From Entoloma clypeatum (lineage: Eukaryota; Basidiomycota; Agaricomycetes; Agaricales; Entolomataceae), in the NCBI GenBank assembly GCA_963565915.1, contig OY751486.1, forward strand, positions 1,550,001-1,614,000: DNA of 64,000 nucleotides. The letters run 5' to 3'. A program made the translations under genes and the position numbers. Position 1 is the first letter of the stretch, and each line of letters opens with the position of its first letter. Below are positions 1 to 11,881 of the stretch, one piece after another. Below the pieces are notes generated by a model that worked only from the letters and a program-made list of their open reading frames with translations, searched no databases and was not told the DNA's origin.

Positions 1-620
1 ATGGCAGGACATGCCTAAGAACGGTGGGAGAAAGGGTGGTACATGCACAAAAACGGCTGGGGGGAGGGCGGGATATGCACAAAAATGGCAGGACATGTGT
101 GGGCGCGAGGGAACGTGGCTACACCTGCCAAGGGATGCGTGGGGCGGGACATGCCTAAGAACGGTGGGGGGAAGGGCGGTACATGCACGACAACGGCTGG
201 GGGAGGGCGGGATATGCATGAAAACAGCAGGACATGCGGGGGCACGAGGGAATGTGGCTACGTCTGCCGAGGGACGCATGGGGCAGGACATGCCTAAGAA
301 CCGCGGGATGGTGTGGCAAGGGTGGGGGACAGCACCCTGCTGTGCCAATCACACTAACAAGAACACGACGGCAGTGGGGGTGGTGGGGAGGGGTACTGAC
401 ACAGTCACTGCAGAAGAAGGGCGGGACATGCGAATAAGGCGCGAGCAAACATGGCAATGCACCGTGCAACGCACCGCCAAGGGACGAGGGCGGGGGGGAG
501 TTTTCTCCGGCGGGACATGTGAATAGGCCCCGAGGACGTGGCAATGCCTGCCGAGGGATACGCGGCAATGCACCGTTGAGGGACGCGTGGGGCGGGGGGG
601 ACTTGTCTTGGGTTTGGCGC
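1..620. repeat. G-rich tandem repeat, about 140-bp unit
   Basis: The phrase GACATGCCTAAGAA recurs at about 8, 148 and 287, giving a unit of 139-140 bp, followed by more diverged material that keeps the GGGCGGGACATG and GAGGGACG words to about 600. All six frames are partly open here only because the repeat lacks stops; the predicted Gly/Arg-rich and Pro/His-rich peptides have no domain character. I see no gene. The array may begin before the window. Confidence 0.8.
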
Positions 621-806
621 GACATTCGGTATCTCTTTTCAGTTCCGTAGCCTTGTAGAATTTGCTTTCAAATGGAAATGATTTCTGATACTACCACTTT
701 CGTGTCTTACAAGTGAATCTGATGAATGAGCCAATATTGCATTTCATAGCATTGAAGAAACACAGTCTGTAGTGATACATAGTCATGAGAGGTTGCTCTG
801 TAGCAC
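621..806. other. unannotated spacer
   Basis: AT-richer spacer between the G-rich array and the 31-bp repeat. No coding or RNA feature recognised. Confidence 0.5.
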
Positions 807-899
807 TACAGAGTGATGGCAGCTTGCTACAGAGTGCTACAGAGTGATGGCAGGCTGCTACAGAGTGCTACTGAGTGATGGCAGGTTGCTACAGAGCGC
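807..899 (+). repeat. three 31-bp tandem units
   Basis: Three consecutive units of 31 bp, each beginning TACAGAGTGATGGCAG or TACTGAGTGATGGCAG and ending TACAGAGTGC or TACAGAGCGC. The units differ by only a few bases. Degenerate pieces (CTACAGCGCTATGAAGCTCCAGAGCGCTC) continue to about 950. No coding content. Confidence 0.8.
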
Positions 900-1083
900 T
901 CTCAAATCATAACCCTTCGCTACAGCGCTATGAAGCTCCAGAGCGCTCTGGACACTCCCCAGCATCTCCAGGTTTTGCTGATGATGGTCATCAGTTGGTC
1001 ATTGGAGTTACCGTATTAGGCTGAGCACAGCCACTTATGTAACAAAAAGCCTTTTACCTCGCACAACATTGTACAGCCAATAC

Positions 1084-1454
1084 TGTTATGCTTAACAAAC
1101 CGTTCCAAGGTTCGGGCAGAGTATACAGGAAAGTGGAAAGGCGAAGAGCAATGTGATTGCTAAATCTAAGGAATCTACTACAGTACAAGAGGTTTATATA
1201 GGTACTGACTATAGGCGGTAGCGGATGAGTCAGTACTGCGGAAGGCAGTGCGCATGAGTAAGGCGACTGCGGAAGGCTATGTACAATGAGTCATACATAC
1301 TGCGGAGCTGAGTAAAGCTACTGCGGAATGAGTCAGAGCGGGAGCGAAGGGAATGGAAATAGATGTTGCGACATAATGTATTCATAAGAGGGCGCCGAGC
1401 CAGGCCGATAAGTAAAAGTAATGACGTCGTCCGCATACCGTAGAGTCCGTAACA
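1084..1454 (-). repeat. 3' LTR of Ty3-A
   Basis: On the minus strand this starts TGTTACGGAC right after a purine-rich tract (AAGAGGGGAACA, 1455-1466) that fits a polypurine tract, and ends GCATAACA, so the termini are TGTTA...TAACA. A TATA-like CCTATATAAACC lies near 1193-1204. It also holds degenerate ACTGCGGA-type repeats (1230-1340). No second copy is present, because the 5' end of the element is missing. The outer boundary at 1084 rests on the TG/CA rule alone. Confidence 0.6.
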
Positions 1455-1488
1455 TGTTCCCCTCTTCAAGCTCTGTGTCCTCACAGAG

Positions 1489-1860
1489 TCATTGTCCCCA
1501 TCCCTCATTGTTGCTGGGATCGGACCAGTTCGGACTCTCCTTGAGGCTCCAATCATATATCAACTCCTCGTTGATGGCAACGGCGAGTTCGAGGCCTTTG
1601 ATAGCCAGCCGAATGTGTCGATTCTCGATCACGAGGGTGCTGGTGTAATTTCCGAGAATTTGTTTTTCCTCGGGACTCGGGGCGACGGGGAGGTTGGACA
1701 GCGAGTGAAGCCGGATATGCATCTGGCGATGGAGGAGGTCGGCAAGGGAAGTTTCGAGGGCATGGATTTGGTCTCTCATGGAGAGTGCTTCGTTCATGAG
1801 GGCGGCGATGGCGGGGTTGATGTCGGTGGTGGAGGTGGAGGTAACGGTGGTGTTGGACAT
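1489..1860 (-). CDS. post-pol ORF3 of Ty3-A, unknown function
   Basis: A 123-aa ORF starting at an ATG, placed between the pol stop (1992) and the polypurine tract/3' LTR (1466/1454) on the same strand, so it lies inside the retrotransposon. The protein is Ser/Thr-rich at the N-terminus, then helical and heptad-like (about residues 15-45 and 75-105), suggesting a small coiled coil. I recognise no domain. It does not visibly match the longer post-pol ORF of Ty3-B, which occupies the same position. It could be an accessory gene or captured sequence; the function is open. Confidence 0.5.
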   Translation of the reverse strand: MSNTTVTSTSTTDINPAIAALMNEALSMRDQIHALETSLADLLHRQMHIRLHSLSNLPVAPSPEEKQILGNYTSTLVIENRHIRLAIKGLELAVAINEELIYDWSLKESPNWSDPSNNEGWGQ

Positions 1861-1991
1861 GGCGGTGAGGATGGTTGAGAGATAGAAGAAGAAGGGGGAG
1901 GCTATATTGGGCAGGGAAAAGACTAGAGCGGGGAACTCGGTGTGTGGTTGACTGATGAGGTCGATACTGTTATGGATTTGAACACTGTCTT

Positions 1992-4900
1992 TTATCGTGG
2001 GCGAGACGGGTTCTGCCGATGGAAATCACAGATCAAGTCTTGAGCGTTCTGAACATTAGCTCGAGGTTCCCATGTGTTCTCTTCTGGGCAATATCCTTCC
2101 CACTGGACGAGGTACTGGATCTTTCCACGGAACTTTCGAGAGTCTAGAATTGTGGACACATGGTACTCTTCTCGTCCTTCGATGATGATCGGATCAGGGG
2201 CTGGTTTCTTGTTCTGGATGGCGTACTTCGGGGTTTTGTAAGGTGACAACAGGGTCTTGTTAAACACAGGGTGAATCATTTTCCAAGTCTTCGGAAGATC
2301 AAGAAGGTATGCGCTAGCCCCTTTCTTCTCTAGGACCTTGAATGGTCCGTGTCGGAGTGCGTCAAGTTTCTTCGAGGGACGGTTAGTTCTGATGTTAGTC
2401 CCTTCCAGCCACACCTTGTCCCCGATGCGGTAGTTCTGAGATGGACTCCGTCGTGTATCAACTGTCTTCTTCATCTGATCCTGTGCCTGTTTCAGCGCTG
2501 CATTGGCTTCTTCTCGTGCTTGTTTGAGTCTTTCCAAGAAGCTGTTGGCAGCCGGGTTGGTGTCTTCCAACACAAGTTCTCCCTTCCAAGGATGTAAGCC
2601 ATAGTTGAGGTAGAATGGTGTGTGCTTCGTCGCCTGATGTTCTTTGTCATTGTACTGGAATTCGGCGATTGCGATCCATTCAGCCCAATCATCTTGCAGA
2701 TGGTTGACGAAGTTTCGTAAGAACGCTTCTGTCTCCTGATGCGATCGTTCGGCCTGTCCATCAGTCTGAGGATGGTATGCGGTGGACAGGTTCCTTTTGA
2801 TCCCCAACATGCGGCAAAGTATCTCCATGAACTTAGCGGCGAACTGTGGTCCCCTGTCACTGATGATTTTCTTGGGGATTCCGTGAAGCTTCCATATCTG
2901 ATCCCAATAGATCTTGGCTAATCCTTCAGCCGATAATTCCACGGTTGTCGGAATGAGATGAAGCATCTTCGAATGTCTATCCGTGATGACCAAAATCGCA
3001 TTCTTTCCATCAGATTCTGGTATCGGTCCCACGACGTCAATTCCTATGTCTTCCCATGGATGACTTGGTGTTGCATGGGGGTGTAGCGGAGCATGTCGTT
3101 TCTGTCTGTTGATCTTGTTGCGCTGACAGGTGTCGCAACCCTTTACGTACTTCTTCACATCATGCAGGATGGTAGGCCACCAGTAGGTGCGAGTGAGGAG
3201 TTTGTGTGTTTGATACTGTCCTGGATGTCCCGCCACTGGTGCATCGTGTGACTCAAACATTAGTTCTTGACGCAGTTGTGGGTCCGGTGGAACATAGACT
3301 CGTTCGCCTGCATATGTGATGCCGTTTTCCTGTTGATACCAATGAGGATTCTTCTTTAGACCCTGGGCTACTTCTGTCTCCATGCGGTTTGAACCCTTGA
3401 TGCGTGCGATCCATGGATTTTCGATGGTTGTGACGTTTCCAATCTTGATGGAATCAGATGTTTCACCCCCTTCAAAGAATTGTTCCTCTGTGAACATCTC
3501 CATTTGTACCACATCTTCTGATTCCAATCGTTTCAAGAATAGTCCCTCCTTGAGCATTTGGTCACTGTCTTGTGGTTCGAGTTCTGTTTCATACCAGGGT
3601 AAGTGCGACAGGATGTCCGCTTTTGCATTTGTCTTGCCAGGCACATGCTGTAGTTCGAAGTCATAGTCTTGTAACTTCATCTTCCAGCGCCTTTGTCGTT
3701 GATTTAGGTCCTGAGGACGGCGGAAATACTCCAGGTTCTTGTGATCAGTTAAGATCTCAAAGCGTTCCCTGGCTTTGAGTAGATAGTGTCTCCAATCTTT
3801 CAGTGCTTCCATGACTGCCAAGAGCTCTTTGTCGTATATCTTGTAATTTTGTTCGGCCGCGGACATGGTCCGCGACAAGAACGCGATAGGATGCCATTTG
3901 TCGTCCTGTTTTTGAGAGAGTACAGCCCCAATTGCATAGCCCGATGCATCGGTTTCGACCCTGAACTGTCCATCTGGTTTTGGTAATGCCAAGACTGGTG
4001 CCAATGTGATCGCCTGTATGAGACCTTCAAATGCCTTTTGTTCTGTTGGTCCCCAAGTAAACGCAGTGCCGCCTGTGAGCGTGGTAAGTGGTTTTGCGAT
4101 GTTTGAGTATCCTTCAATGAAGCGCCGATAGAAGTTAGCAAACCCAAGGAACTTCTGGACTTCCTTTTTTGATGTGGGTGCTCGCCAGTTTTGGATCGTG
4201 TCCACCTTCTCGGTTTCCATCTCGACACGTCCTTCACCAACGACATATCCCAATATGGGGCATTTCGTTACTTCCCAGAAACACTTCTTCTCCTTCAGGA
4301 ACAAGTCATTGTCCGATAGGATCTGCAGAATTTCTTTGGTGTTTCGCGCGAGTTCTTCCTTGGTTTTACCAATAACCACAATGTCATCCATGTAGATCAC
4401 GCAGATGCGTCGGCGGATCTGGTCCCAGAATAGACTAGCCATCATCCGAGAGAACATTCCCGGGGAGTTGCAAAGGCCGAAAAACATGACCAATGGTTCA
4501 AACAATCCTCGACTGGTGAGGAAGGCAGCCTTCCATTCATCGCCTTCCTTAATCCGGACATTGTTGTAACCCCACATGATGTCCATTTTATTGAAGTAGA
4601 CTGCATCTTTCAGCACGTCCAAGAGATCGGAGATGCGCAGGAGTGGGAACTTGTCTTTGACCGTAAATTTGTTGACCATGCGGTAATCTTGTACCAATCG
4701 TTTGGAACCATCCTTCTTATTGATGAAGAAGCAAGGGGAAGCATAAGGGGATTTGGACGGGCGGATCTTTCCAGTTGCTAGACCCTCGTCAATGAATGCG
4801 TCCAATTCCTCTTGTTCCTTTTGTGTCATGGGATATGTATTTCCCCCTAGTTCCTTTGGTGCGTCCGGTGTAAGTTCAATACCATGGTCCCATTCCCTTT

Positions 4901-5642
4901 CCTTCGGGATCTTATCAAAGTTCTCCTTCTCGAGGAGGTGAGTAAACCGATCAACATATGAGGGTCGTTTGGTTGTGGGAGGTGGTGTGGGAGTGACAGC
5001 TTCCAATATAGGGTCTCCAGGCTTCCATTTCTGATCCAACTTCTTGGGTGCATCTTTGTCGCGCACCTCAACCATGCGAACCCGGTGTTTGCGACCATCA
5101 AGGTTAACCCTGAAATCCGAATGTTTGGTTCGGCATGTTGTTGGGCACCGGTTGAACATTACGGCGCCGGTTGTCCAATTAATTGTAGGGTTGTGGTGTA
5201 CCAACCAGTCATGTCCCAAGAGCATGTCGGTTCTCCCAATGTCCAGTACCATCGCTTCCATGGTTTCCTGATGTGTTCCCAAATCCAGCTTGACTTCGGC
5301 AAGTTGGTTCGCTTTTTGTTGTCGATTTGGTGATCCATCCGCATTTAGAATTGCTATGGGCGGTATTCCTCGTGTGGGGAGGTTCTGTTCGCGTACTATT
5401 CTGGGATGGATGCATGTGCGTTCACATCCGCTATCAACCTCAGGTCGAATGATCTTTGGTCCTCATCGTGTTTTGAGCTGAGCTAACAGCCTGATCTCTC
5501 GTCGTTTCAGAGGTTTGTCTCCCTTCACAATCTTAGTCGATGCAGCGGCTCGCTTGGCAGGGATGACATAGGTTCTATTGTCTGCAGTCATAGAGGCCGG
5601 ATCGTTCAAACAAGGGGCACTGAGAGTTGTTGCTGCAGGCAT
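1992..5642 (-). pseudogene. Ty3-A chromodomain Gypsy pol (5'-truncated element)
   Basis: Reads from ATG at 5642 through a Lys/Arg-rich leader, an in-frame TGA (5463-5465), then an aspartic protease with DSG (about 5430), RT with the YMDD box, RNase H, integrase with the HHCC zinc region and DDE core, and a C-terminal chromodomain (YLVQWEGY). Downstream of the TGA the frame is open for over 1,100 codons. The apparent start at 5282 is a TTG inside the protease, not a true start. No gag or 5' LTR is found upstream: sequence beyond 5650 is AT-rich and non-coding. The element makes cDNA and inserts it; this copy cannot move by itself. Confidence 0.85.
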
Positions 5643-6163
5643 GGTTGACCATGTTTCTACTAATAACTAAATAATTTTATGAGCTCGTGAATTATGATAA
5701 TCAGGAATACAATACCTCGTCAATTTCCTCCAATTCCATAACCTCCTCCTTCATTCTTGTCGTGGTTTCACAAGCATCAAAGCACAGCTCTCGGAGAAAA
5801 AGTAGACTGTTTCACTGATGATCGAGAAGCTTGGTATTTTCATAATCCAATGGTGGATCAATTTGGTTATTGGCCTGGCTGAGAGAATCACTAGGAGAGT
5901 TATTGCAGATCTTTGTGCTGATGCTGGATGCGAGGTAGACGCAGGCTTCGGCGGAAGCAACAAGGGAGCAAAGTAACAGAAGTATGCTTCCCGAAGTGTG
6001 AGTAGGATTTTCATTGTTAAGAACTTGTTGGATATGGGAAAGTTGGAGAGTAAGATGTTGAATGGTTTTGACCGACAAAATGCTATTCGTTGGAATTGAG
6101 GACATGGTGGACAGGATCAAAAAATGGTTCTCACAAACAAAGACAACACATTAAATCATTTCG
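5643..6163. other. spacer between Ty3-A and tnp2-1
   Basis: Contains a 102-aa minus ORF (6120-5812) of low complexity with no recognisable domain. Otherwise AT-rich. I do not call a gene here. Confidence 0.4.
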
Positions 6164-8187
6164 TTACAAAGTCTCTTCTGTATTAATAGTTACATCTGAA
6201 GTTATCTTTTCTCCCACAAAAAAACAATTCTTGAGAGCAGCGAATGTTGTTGGATCATTAAGCTCTTCTGGTTTGAGAGAAAATGGGAACATAGCAACGA
6301 CACCTGTGATGGACTTGACATCGACAATGGCAACATTTTTTGAAGGACCACGATATTGGCAAACTTGGAGTGCTTGGTATGAATCCTGCAGAAAATTGGG
6401 CAAGAGATGGGAGTAATGGCACAGAACTGCAACAATGTGTTGCCTTGAATTTGATTCGAGCTCGCAGAAATATTGAATCTCTCCAAAGTATGTGTGAAGG
6501 GCAATCTTGTGAACTCATTCTTAAAATCAAATTCATCTATGACTGGATTATTTACCTTTATATTGCGAGATATCTGAGGTGCGTTTAGTCAGTTCTCTTT
6601 ATATGCTGTGCAGACTTGCTGTCCATCTGGTAACTGCAGCCGCGCCCAGCATCGGATTTTATTGCTAAGTCCTCCTTTGAATCTTGTAATGGAACATGGT
6701 GATGGTTCTCCCGTTCGGCCAAGAGCACATAGCCATCACCAAGATCTCTTGAGGCCTGAGGTAAAGCATCTCGAGTTGGATAAAAACCAGAAACAATAGC
6801 TTTCAATGCATTAACACGAGCTCTCATCAAACCGCATTCAGATAAATTCATGAAGGGGTTTGAGTGCTGGTGAACCTTGCAGCCCAGGTTTCCGATTGTA
6901 TTCTCAAGTGCCCATTGAGCATAATTACCAAGGGGTCCACAACGTGAAGTTTCCACAGCAAGATGAATGGTTGTGTGAATTGAGGGCCATACAAGATGCA
7001 TGCAATGGAGATCATGATTGCAGTATAGTCGTTCAAAGTCGATAGCCCATTTGAGAAGGAGTTTATTGGCACAGGCAAGCTCAGGCAATGAAATAGTATG
7101 CTGATGAATGACATGAACCCCAGACACCAGCTTGCAAAAATGGGACCAGATTTCTAGCGGAAGCATGAGCCGAAACAAGGCAGGACCGAGAACCCAGAAG
7201 TAGTTGATGAATTCAATCGCCTTGTAGCTGGTATTTTTTTTTTCTTTTGGGTTTCATGGTGTTCGGCCAAATGAATTAGGAAAAAATGATTCCATTGATG
7301 CCACAAGATCGCCGTGCTGCTTCCAGAGAGGGGAATTGTCAAGAACCTGGAAATCTGGTTTAGGATCCAAAATGTCGGCTTTTCCACACCATATATTGAG
7401 GAGATGGAACGGGAGATTGTTGCCATTGAGATGCATCAGGTCAGCAGTGAAAATCAAGGGCAGCAGATACATCGAATCAGGTTGCAAGCCGAGACAAATT
7501 GAAGGGCGGGAGATACCTGTGCTGAGCTGGCATTTCTGGAATGCGGTTTTTGTCAGACTTGCAAGAACAAATTTAAGATCGCTAAGATATTGATCTGAAG
7601 TAGGAAGATCGAGTGTTTCAATGTCCACATCAGGATATCGGCAGTTATCTGGAACCTTGCAGTTACTCCCACAAGAATGTGAAGGATTATCATCGCAGTC
7701 AAAGGGAAGCGTCGCCATGGGATAATACATCCCGGCACCAGGCTTATGTCGTCCACAGAAAGGGCACATAATATGACAGCCATGAGCACCTTGGTGGCCA
7801 ACTCCACCAGTCAGATCAGTGAGAGCAACAGTATCTGCAGTATGACCGTTATTTGATGCCCTCTGCTCTTGACTCAATGCTTCAAAGTCAACGGAAGTCG
7901 TTTCTCATGTGGAAATATTACGACCAGCTCCAGAAACCTGTAAAAGATGTATTGAAAGTGTTGTGGCACCTTGAAATCAAAACAAATACTTTTTTCTTCA
8001 AGCACCTTGCCTTTTTCTTGAGGGATTTATGATATTTCAGTGTCCTAGCAGTAATCCAAGTACTATTTCCACCACATTTGATAATACACTTGCATATCTT
8101 CATTGACAGAGGGTTGTTTGGAGGCGGTGGAATCCTTTGAGACTGTGCAGGCATAGTACAGGAGACAAATAAGGGAGGTGGTAACAT
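6164..8187 (-). pseudogene. tnp2-1, CACTA-type transposase remnant
   Basis: Minus-strand pieces follow the order of a tnp2-like (CACTA/EnSpm) transposase. An N-terminal Cys motif with TLKYH (about 8100-8030) is followed by a zinc-binding stretch with CPFCGRHKPG (7877-7254), a core segment with FCKLVSGV and NTIGNLG (7178-6585), and a C-terminal segment with VDVKSITGVVAM (6504-6164). It parallels tnp2-2 at 24.9-21.9 kb segment by segment. The roughly 400 codons that in tnp2-2 lie before the CPFCGRHKPG-equivalent are missing between 7918 and 7877, and several frameshifts and stops separate the rest. It would have cut and joined transposon ends; it is dead. Confidence 0.75.
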
Positions 8188-8329
8188 AGGGAAACAACTT
8201 ATCTCCTGGAATGGAACTCACACGAGGTCCTTGCCATTTTCCACTCACAGATTTGTTGAAGTCGAGTGCGACACATCATGTTCAATGATTAAAATTAGCA
8301 CAAAGTCATCTGACAAGAACGGAGTCGGT

Positions 8330-9386
8330 CTAATTAGGGAATTCTTGGGACTGAGATGTATTCAGAGAGATTCCCAGGGATTTGTCAGGTCTTGCCGGAA
8401 TTCTGAGGTACGGATTTTTGACTGGGGATGAATTTCCGCTTTGGAGGATGACACCAGAGGCCGACGCGAGGAGATTTATCTGCAAGGAAACGGCAGTGTC
8501 GATCTTTGCGGTGACCAACTGCATGAACGGATCGGTGCTGCGATGGAGGTAGAGACTAAAGAACAACTGGGGATGAATGTTCACGTGTTGGCAGTCAATC
8601 ATCCAGACACGTTGAGTCTCTGGATCGTAGAGAAAGTTGTCAAGGGAGATGTCCGAGGGACACAAAATAAGTTCCTCAGCTTTGAGGTGGACACGGTCCT
8701 TAGATCCTCCAGGTCGACGTGTCAATGCCTGTCACGAAATCAACTCGGGAAAGTACAGGGCTGTGAAAGGTGGGAACGCACCTTGTTCACATATTTCTCC
8801 AAGGCAGCGGTGTTGACGACAGGACGGGGGCCTCCCCCATGCAGAAGCGGCTGTGTTGGATGAATCCTCCGCCAACGGGGCCAATCATATCCCCCTTCGG
8901 AAGGGGGCACTGCAGCAGCAACGCCACGGTATCGGCGATCTTCACCGCGGCAGTGGTGACTCGGCTACTGCGCTCCATGTCGGAAAGGCCCGGTTTGTTG
9001 ATCCAGGCACGGAACAACGAAGCGGCGATGTGCTCCATGACCAAATACGTGCTGCCAACCCCATTGCTGAGGACACCGTACACCTCTGCGACAATGGGCG
9101 TGCTAGCATGGGACTGAGCTTGCTTGTAGAGATACGCCTGGGTGCTGGCCTTGTTTGCAAGGCTTGGATTTCCCCGCTTGGTGAACGCCCACGAGCCAGG
9201 GTGTGAGGGGTGTGGGACTACATAGGTGCCGGGGCCTTTGGCGCAGTGGTTGATGATGCGCCGTTGGGCATCTGTGAGCTGCGACGTCTGTGAGCACACT
9301 TCAGGGAGAACGAACAAGCATATGATAGTCACGGTGTTGGTTGGGGGCGCCCTAACCCCTTGAAATCGCGAGAGGACGAGAGACAT
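8330..9386 (-). pseudogene. kinase-like (APH/protein-kinase fold) gene, frameshifted
   Basis: Two minus segments. The N-terminal one (9386-about 8850) has a YLVMEHI hinge-like motif. The C-terminal one (8725-8330) has CPSDISLDNF, a catalytic-loop-like D-x4-N, and IDCQHV in the metal-binding position, as in the kinase-like proteins common in basidiomycete genomes. A plausible intron (GTGCGTT...TGACAG, about 8781-8728) joins them. The upstream exon must shift frame near 8845-8855 to continue into LHGGGPRPVVNTAALEKYV. With the shift the product is about 320 aa. A very short unseen intron could replace the frameshift. Host rather than transposon origin is my inference. Confidence 0.6.
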
Positions 9387-9874
9387 GAGATGGTGGCGGG
9401 GCGAAGAGCGAGCGAGTTGCTATCTTACATGGCTGCACGGTTGTCACTGAAAATTATCATCTCAACAGCTTTGCAGATGGTTGTCGTTGCGAAAGACTGG
9501 TCACATGATTTGGATTTGTTCACTTGAGTGTGACTTCCCAGTCATCAGGTCAGTAACCTAGACCATATCTCGCAAATCTACCTTGCAAGCCGACAGGATT
9601 GGTTTCGACATCAAGTTTGGCTTCTAATACTGCTCCAAATTGGCTTTGACTTTTACTTGCAATAGTCCACCCCGTTTGCGAAAGGTCTGAGTGCCCCTAT
9701 TGCTGTCTGGATTTAATTCAGTACCACTCAATGTCTCACAGAATGAACATAAATGATGGTGATAGGGTACTTCGAGTTGTCAGTCAAGCAACTGGCTCGA
9801 AAGCTTAAATGCCAATTATCCATCGGGGATAAGTACACGATCGACACGATTTCTACCAACCAGAATATGGTCGC
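9387..9874. other. unannotated spacer
   Basis: Upstream of the kinase-like gene. It may hold its promoter, but I recognise no gene, RNA or repeat. Confidence 0.4.
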
Positions 9875-10429
9875 TGTTACACTTTTTCACCCTCTTCCTC
9901 TGTCTCCTTCACGCGACCCTTCGATCCTTGATCCCCATCATACCCCGTTTCACTTAACTCCGACGACCCTGGGACACATGTCCCCTCTATCAGCGCTATG
10001 ACTCGTAATGACTCAGACTATTCTCCTTTTAGATACATTTTCACTTGTTATCTCTGACTCACGGCCTCGAGGCCTTATTTCTGACTCCTATGCCACAGCC
10101 CCCGTGAAACATCTATCTAACCAATGGCTTATTTAGCTCCTGCGCAGCACCTACTTATTTATAGCTATAGGATAATGTATATAAGACCTGTAACCTTAGA
10201 GTAGAGGTCCTTAGCTTGACCTAGGCAATTAACGCTTACCTGTCTTATCTGGAATGCTCTCAAACTAAGTGCCTTGCAAGGACTTAGCTCTGCTTAACCC
10301 GAACCGAGTCGTCCTTCTGAGGAACTCGCTGATTGACCAAGTCGACCTATTGAGGGACTTGTTGTGGAACCAGTTCGAACCCACGTGATCCGATCCTTGG
10401 ACTTGTTGTTGTAGGCTATCGCCGTAACA
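9875..10429 (+). repeat. Ty3-B-family LTR, copy a
   Basis: A 555-bp LTR from TGTTACACTTTT to ATCGCCGTAACA. The same sequence occurs inverted at 43297-43828 and 62712-63256. A TATATAAG box lies near 10177. Right of the LTR, 10430-10475 (AAAGGTCAAGCTGATCTAC... CCGCGGTTTTAGA) matches the leader beside the 62.7 kb copy, so this is a 5' LTR with about 45 bp of internal sequence, after which homology ends. It is a remnant of an element, not a solo LTR made by LTR-LTR recombination. Confidence 0.85.
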
Positions 10430-10660
10430 AAAGGTCAAGCTGATCTACGCCGTCAACCCACCGCGGTTTTAGACACATGCGCCATGCATCTGCTGGCATT
10501 TCTCATGTTATCGCCCGCCTGTGGTCCCTCTCCCTCGCCTGGGTGTTGCCCCTCGCAGCCCCCACCTGCACCGCCCATGTGCTGGCGTTCCTTGTGTCAT
10601 CACCAGCCTGTGGTCCCTCTCGCGTCCCTCTCGTGTCCCACTGTTCTCGCATGTTTTGTT

Positions 10661-11075
10661 AGTGGTGTGACATGCCGTGAATGGCAAAGTACTTACCTAT
10701 ACGGGGCTCTGTGGCCCTCATGTGAATGGACGGGGGACAGACAGAGGAGAGGGGCAGAAGTGAGTGGAGGGAGGTGATGGGAGGCAAGAAGACGTGAGGT
10801 GGGGCTAGTTACTTGGGATAATTTTCGACTTTCGGCCATTGCCGAGGTCAGCAAGTGCCGATGTCTCATTGTTGTGCCTGGTCCTGGAACTTGCCGAGTA
10901 TAATCGAGAGCCGACCGAGCCTTGCCACGTCAAAGTTCTTGCTGTCCATCACCTCCCTCCACTCCCTCCTCCTCCATCCCTCTCTGTCTGTCTGTCCTCC
11001 GCCGATCCCCTCGTTGAGGGCCATGGAGCCCCTGTATAGGTAAGTACTTCGCCATTCACGGCATGTCACACCACT
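10661..11075. mobile_element. 415-bp inverted-repeat (MITE-like) element
   Basis: The left end AGTGGTGTGACATGCC... GTACTTACCTATAC...GGGCTC is repeated in inverted form at the right end, about 60 bp each with few mismatches. The interior is short and non-coding. Bases beside the ends (GTTTTGTT left, TCTTGCAC right) show no clear target duplication, so the class cannot be fixed. The interior carries CGACTTTCGGCCATTGCCGAG, a near-match to a palindromic segment in the hAT-like elements of this window. Confidence 0.65.
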
Positions 11076-11881
11076 TCTTGCACATTCTTCATGTTGTAGC
11101 ACTTCGAATCAATCAAATTCTTTCAACCCATTTTTTTGTGAATTGCTGGATCATATCAACATGTTTCTAGATGATGTTGTACAGGGTTCCTGGTTACTTT
11201 TACAGGGCTCTGTATTCCCTTACAATCTACACATGACTCCACAGAGACTGCATCACCTACCAGCCCTGCAAAGACTTTCAAATTTCACACCCCATCTCCA
11301 AAGATCTTCAAAGCTTACACTTTGGATTAACAGTGCTGTGAAGAGCTGCACAGAACATAGGCAAGCTGCAACAATCTTCAGCAAAATCAGTGTTTGCTGA
11401 TGTCGACGGAGATCTTCCATCATTTTTTGTGGTTCAAGGGGGTGGCAGAACCGGAATCCCGGACCTGGGGTGGGGGGGTCCCACCTGGAGAAAAAAACAA
11501 GTTGCACACCCCGAATTATGACATAATCCTACCAAAAATGGCAGTCCCACACAACCGCCGAACCCTTTGCCCAGCGTGCAGGTGGAAGGTGGCCTGCCCC
11601 GCTCACCTTTCAATGGTTCTTCTGTGCTCCACCCTGCCAGCACCTTGTCAGAGACCCACACATGCACATTGGGGTTGTGACAGAAAGTATAAAAGTTCAT
11701 TATGTACAATAGTGTAATTTTGTAAGAAAGTAATTACTCGAGGGCCACATAGATATCTTTCGTCCTCATAACTAAACCTATCAAGGTATCCTCATCTATG
11801 TCCATGGATGGATCGGCCCCCATTTCAAGGTCAAAGACTTACTGACTCTGATGAGTCGCCACTTTAGGTTGAGATCTTCTC
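11076..11881. other. unannotated stretch
   Basis: No gene or repeat recognised. Short ORFs on both strands (for example 11143-11400 plus and 11434-11709 minus) lack domain character and codon structure. Confidence 0.4.

Noticed and set aside
11..625. Overlapping 60-170 aa ORFs in the first 600 bp
   Set aside because: They arise from a stop-poor tandem repeat, exist on both strands at once, and have no domain character.
1992..5282. TTG at 5282 as start of Ty3-A pol
   Set aside because: It lies inside the protease domain; the frame continues upstream through the DSG motif to a TGA at 5463.
9875..10429. Solo LTR formed by LTR-LTR recombination
   Set aside because: About 45 bp of internal leader follows the LTR, matching the leader at 62.7 kb, so part of the element body remains.
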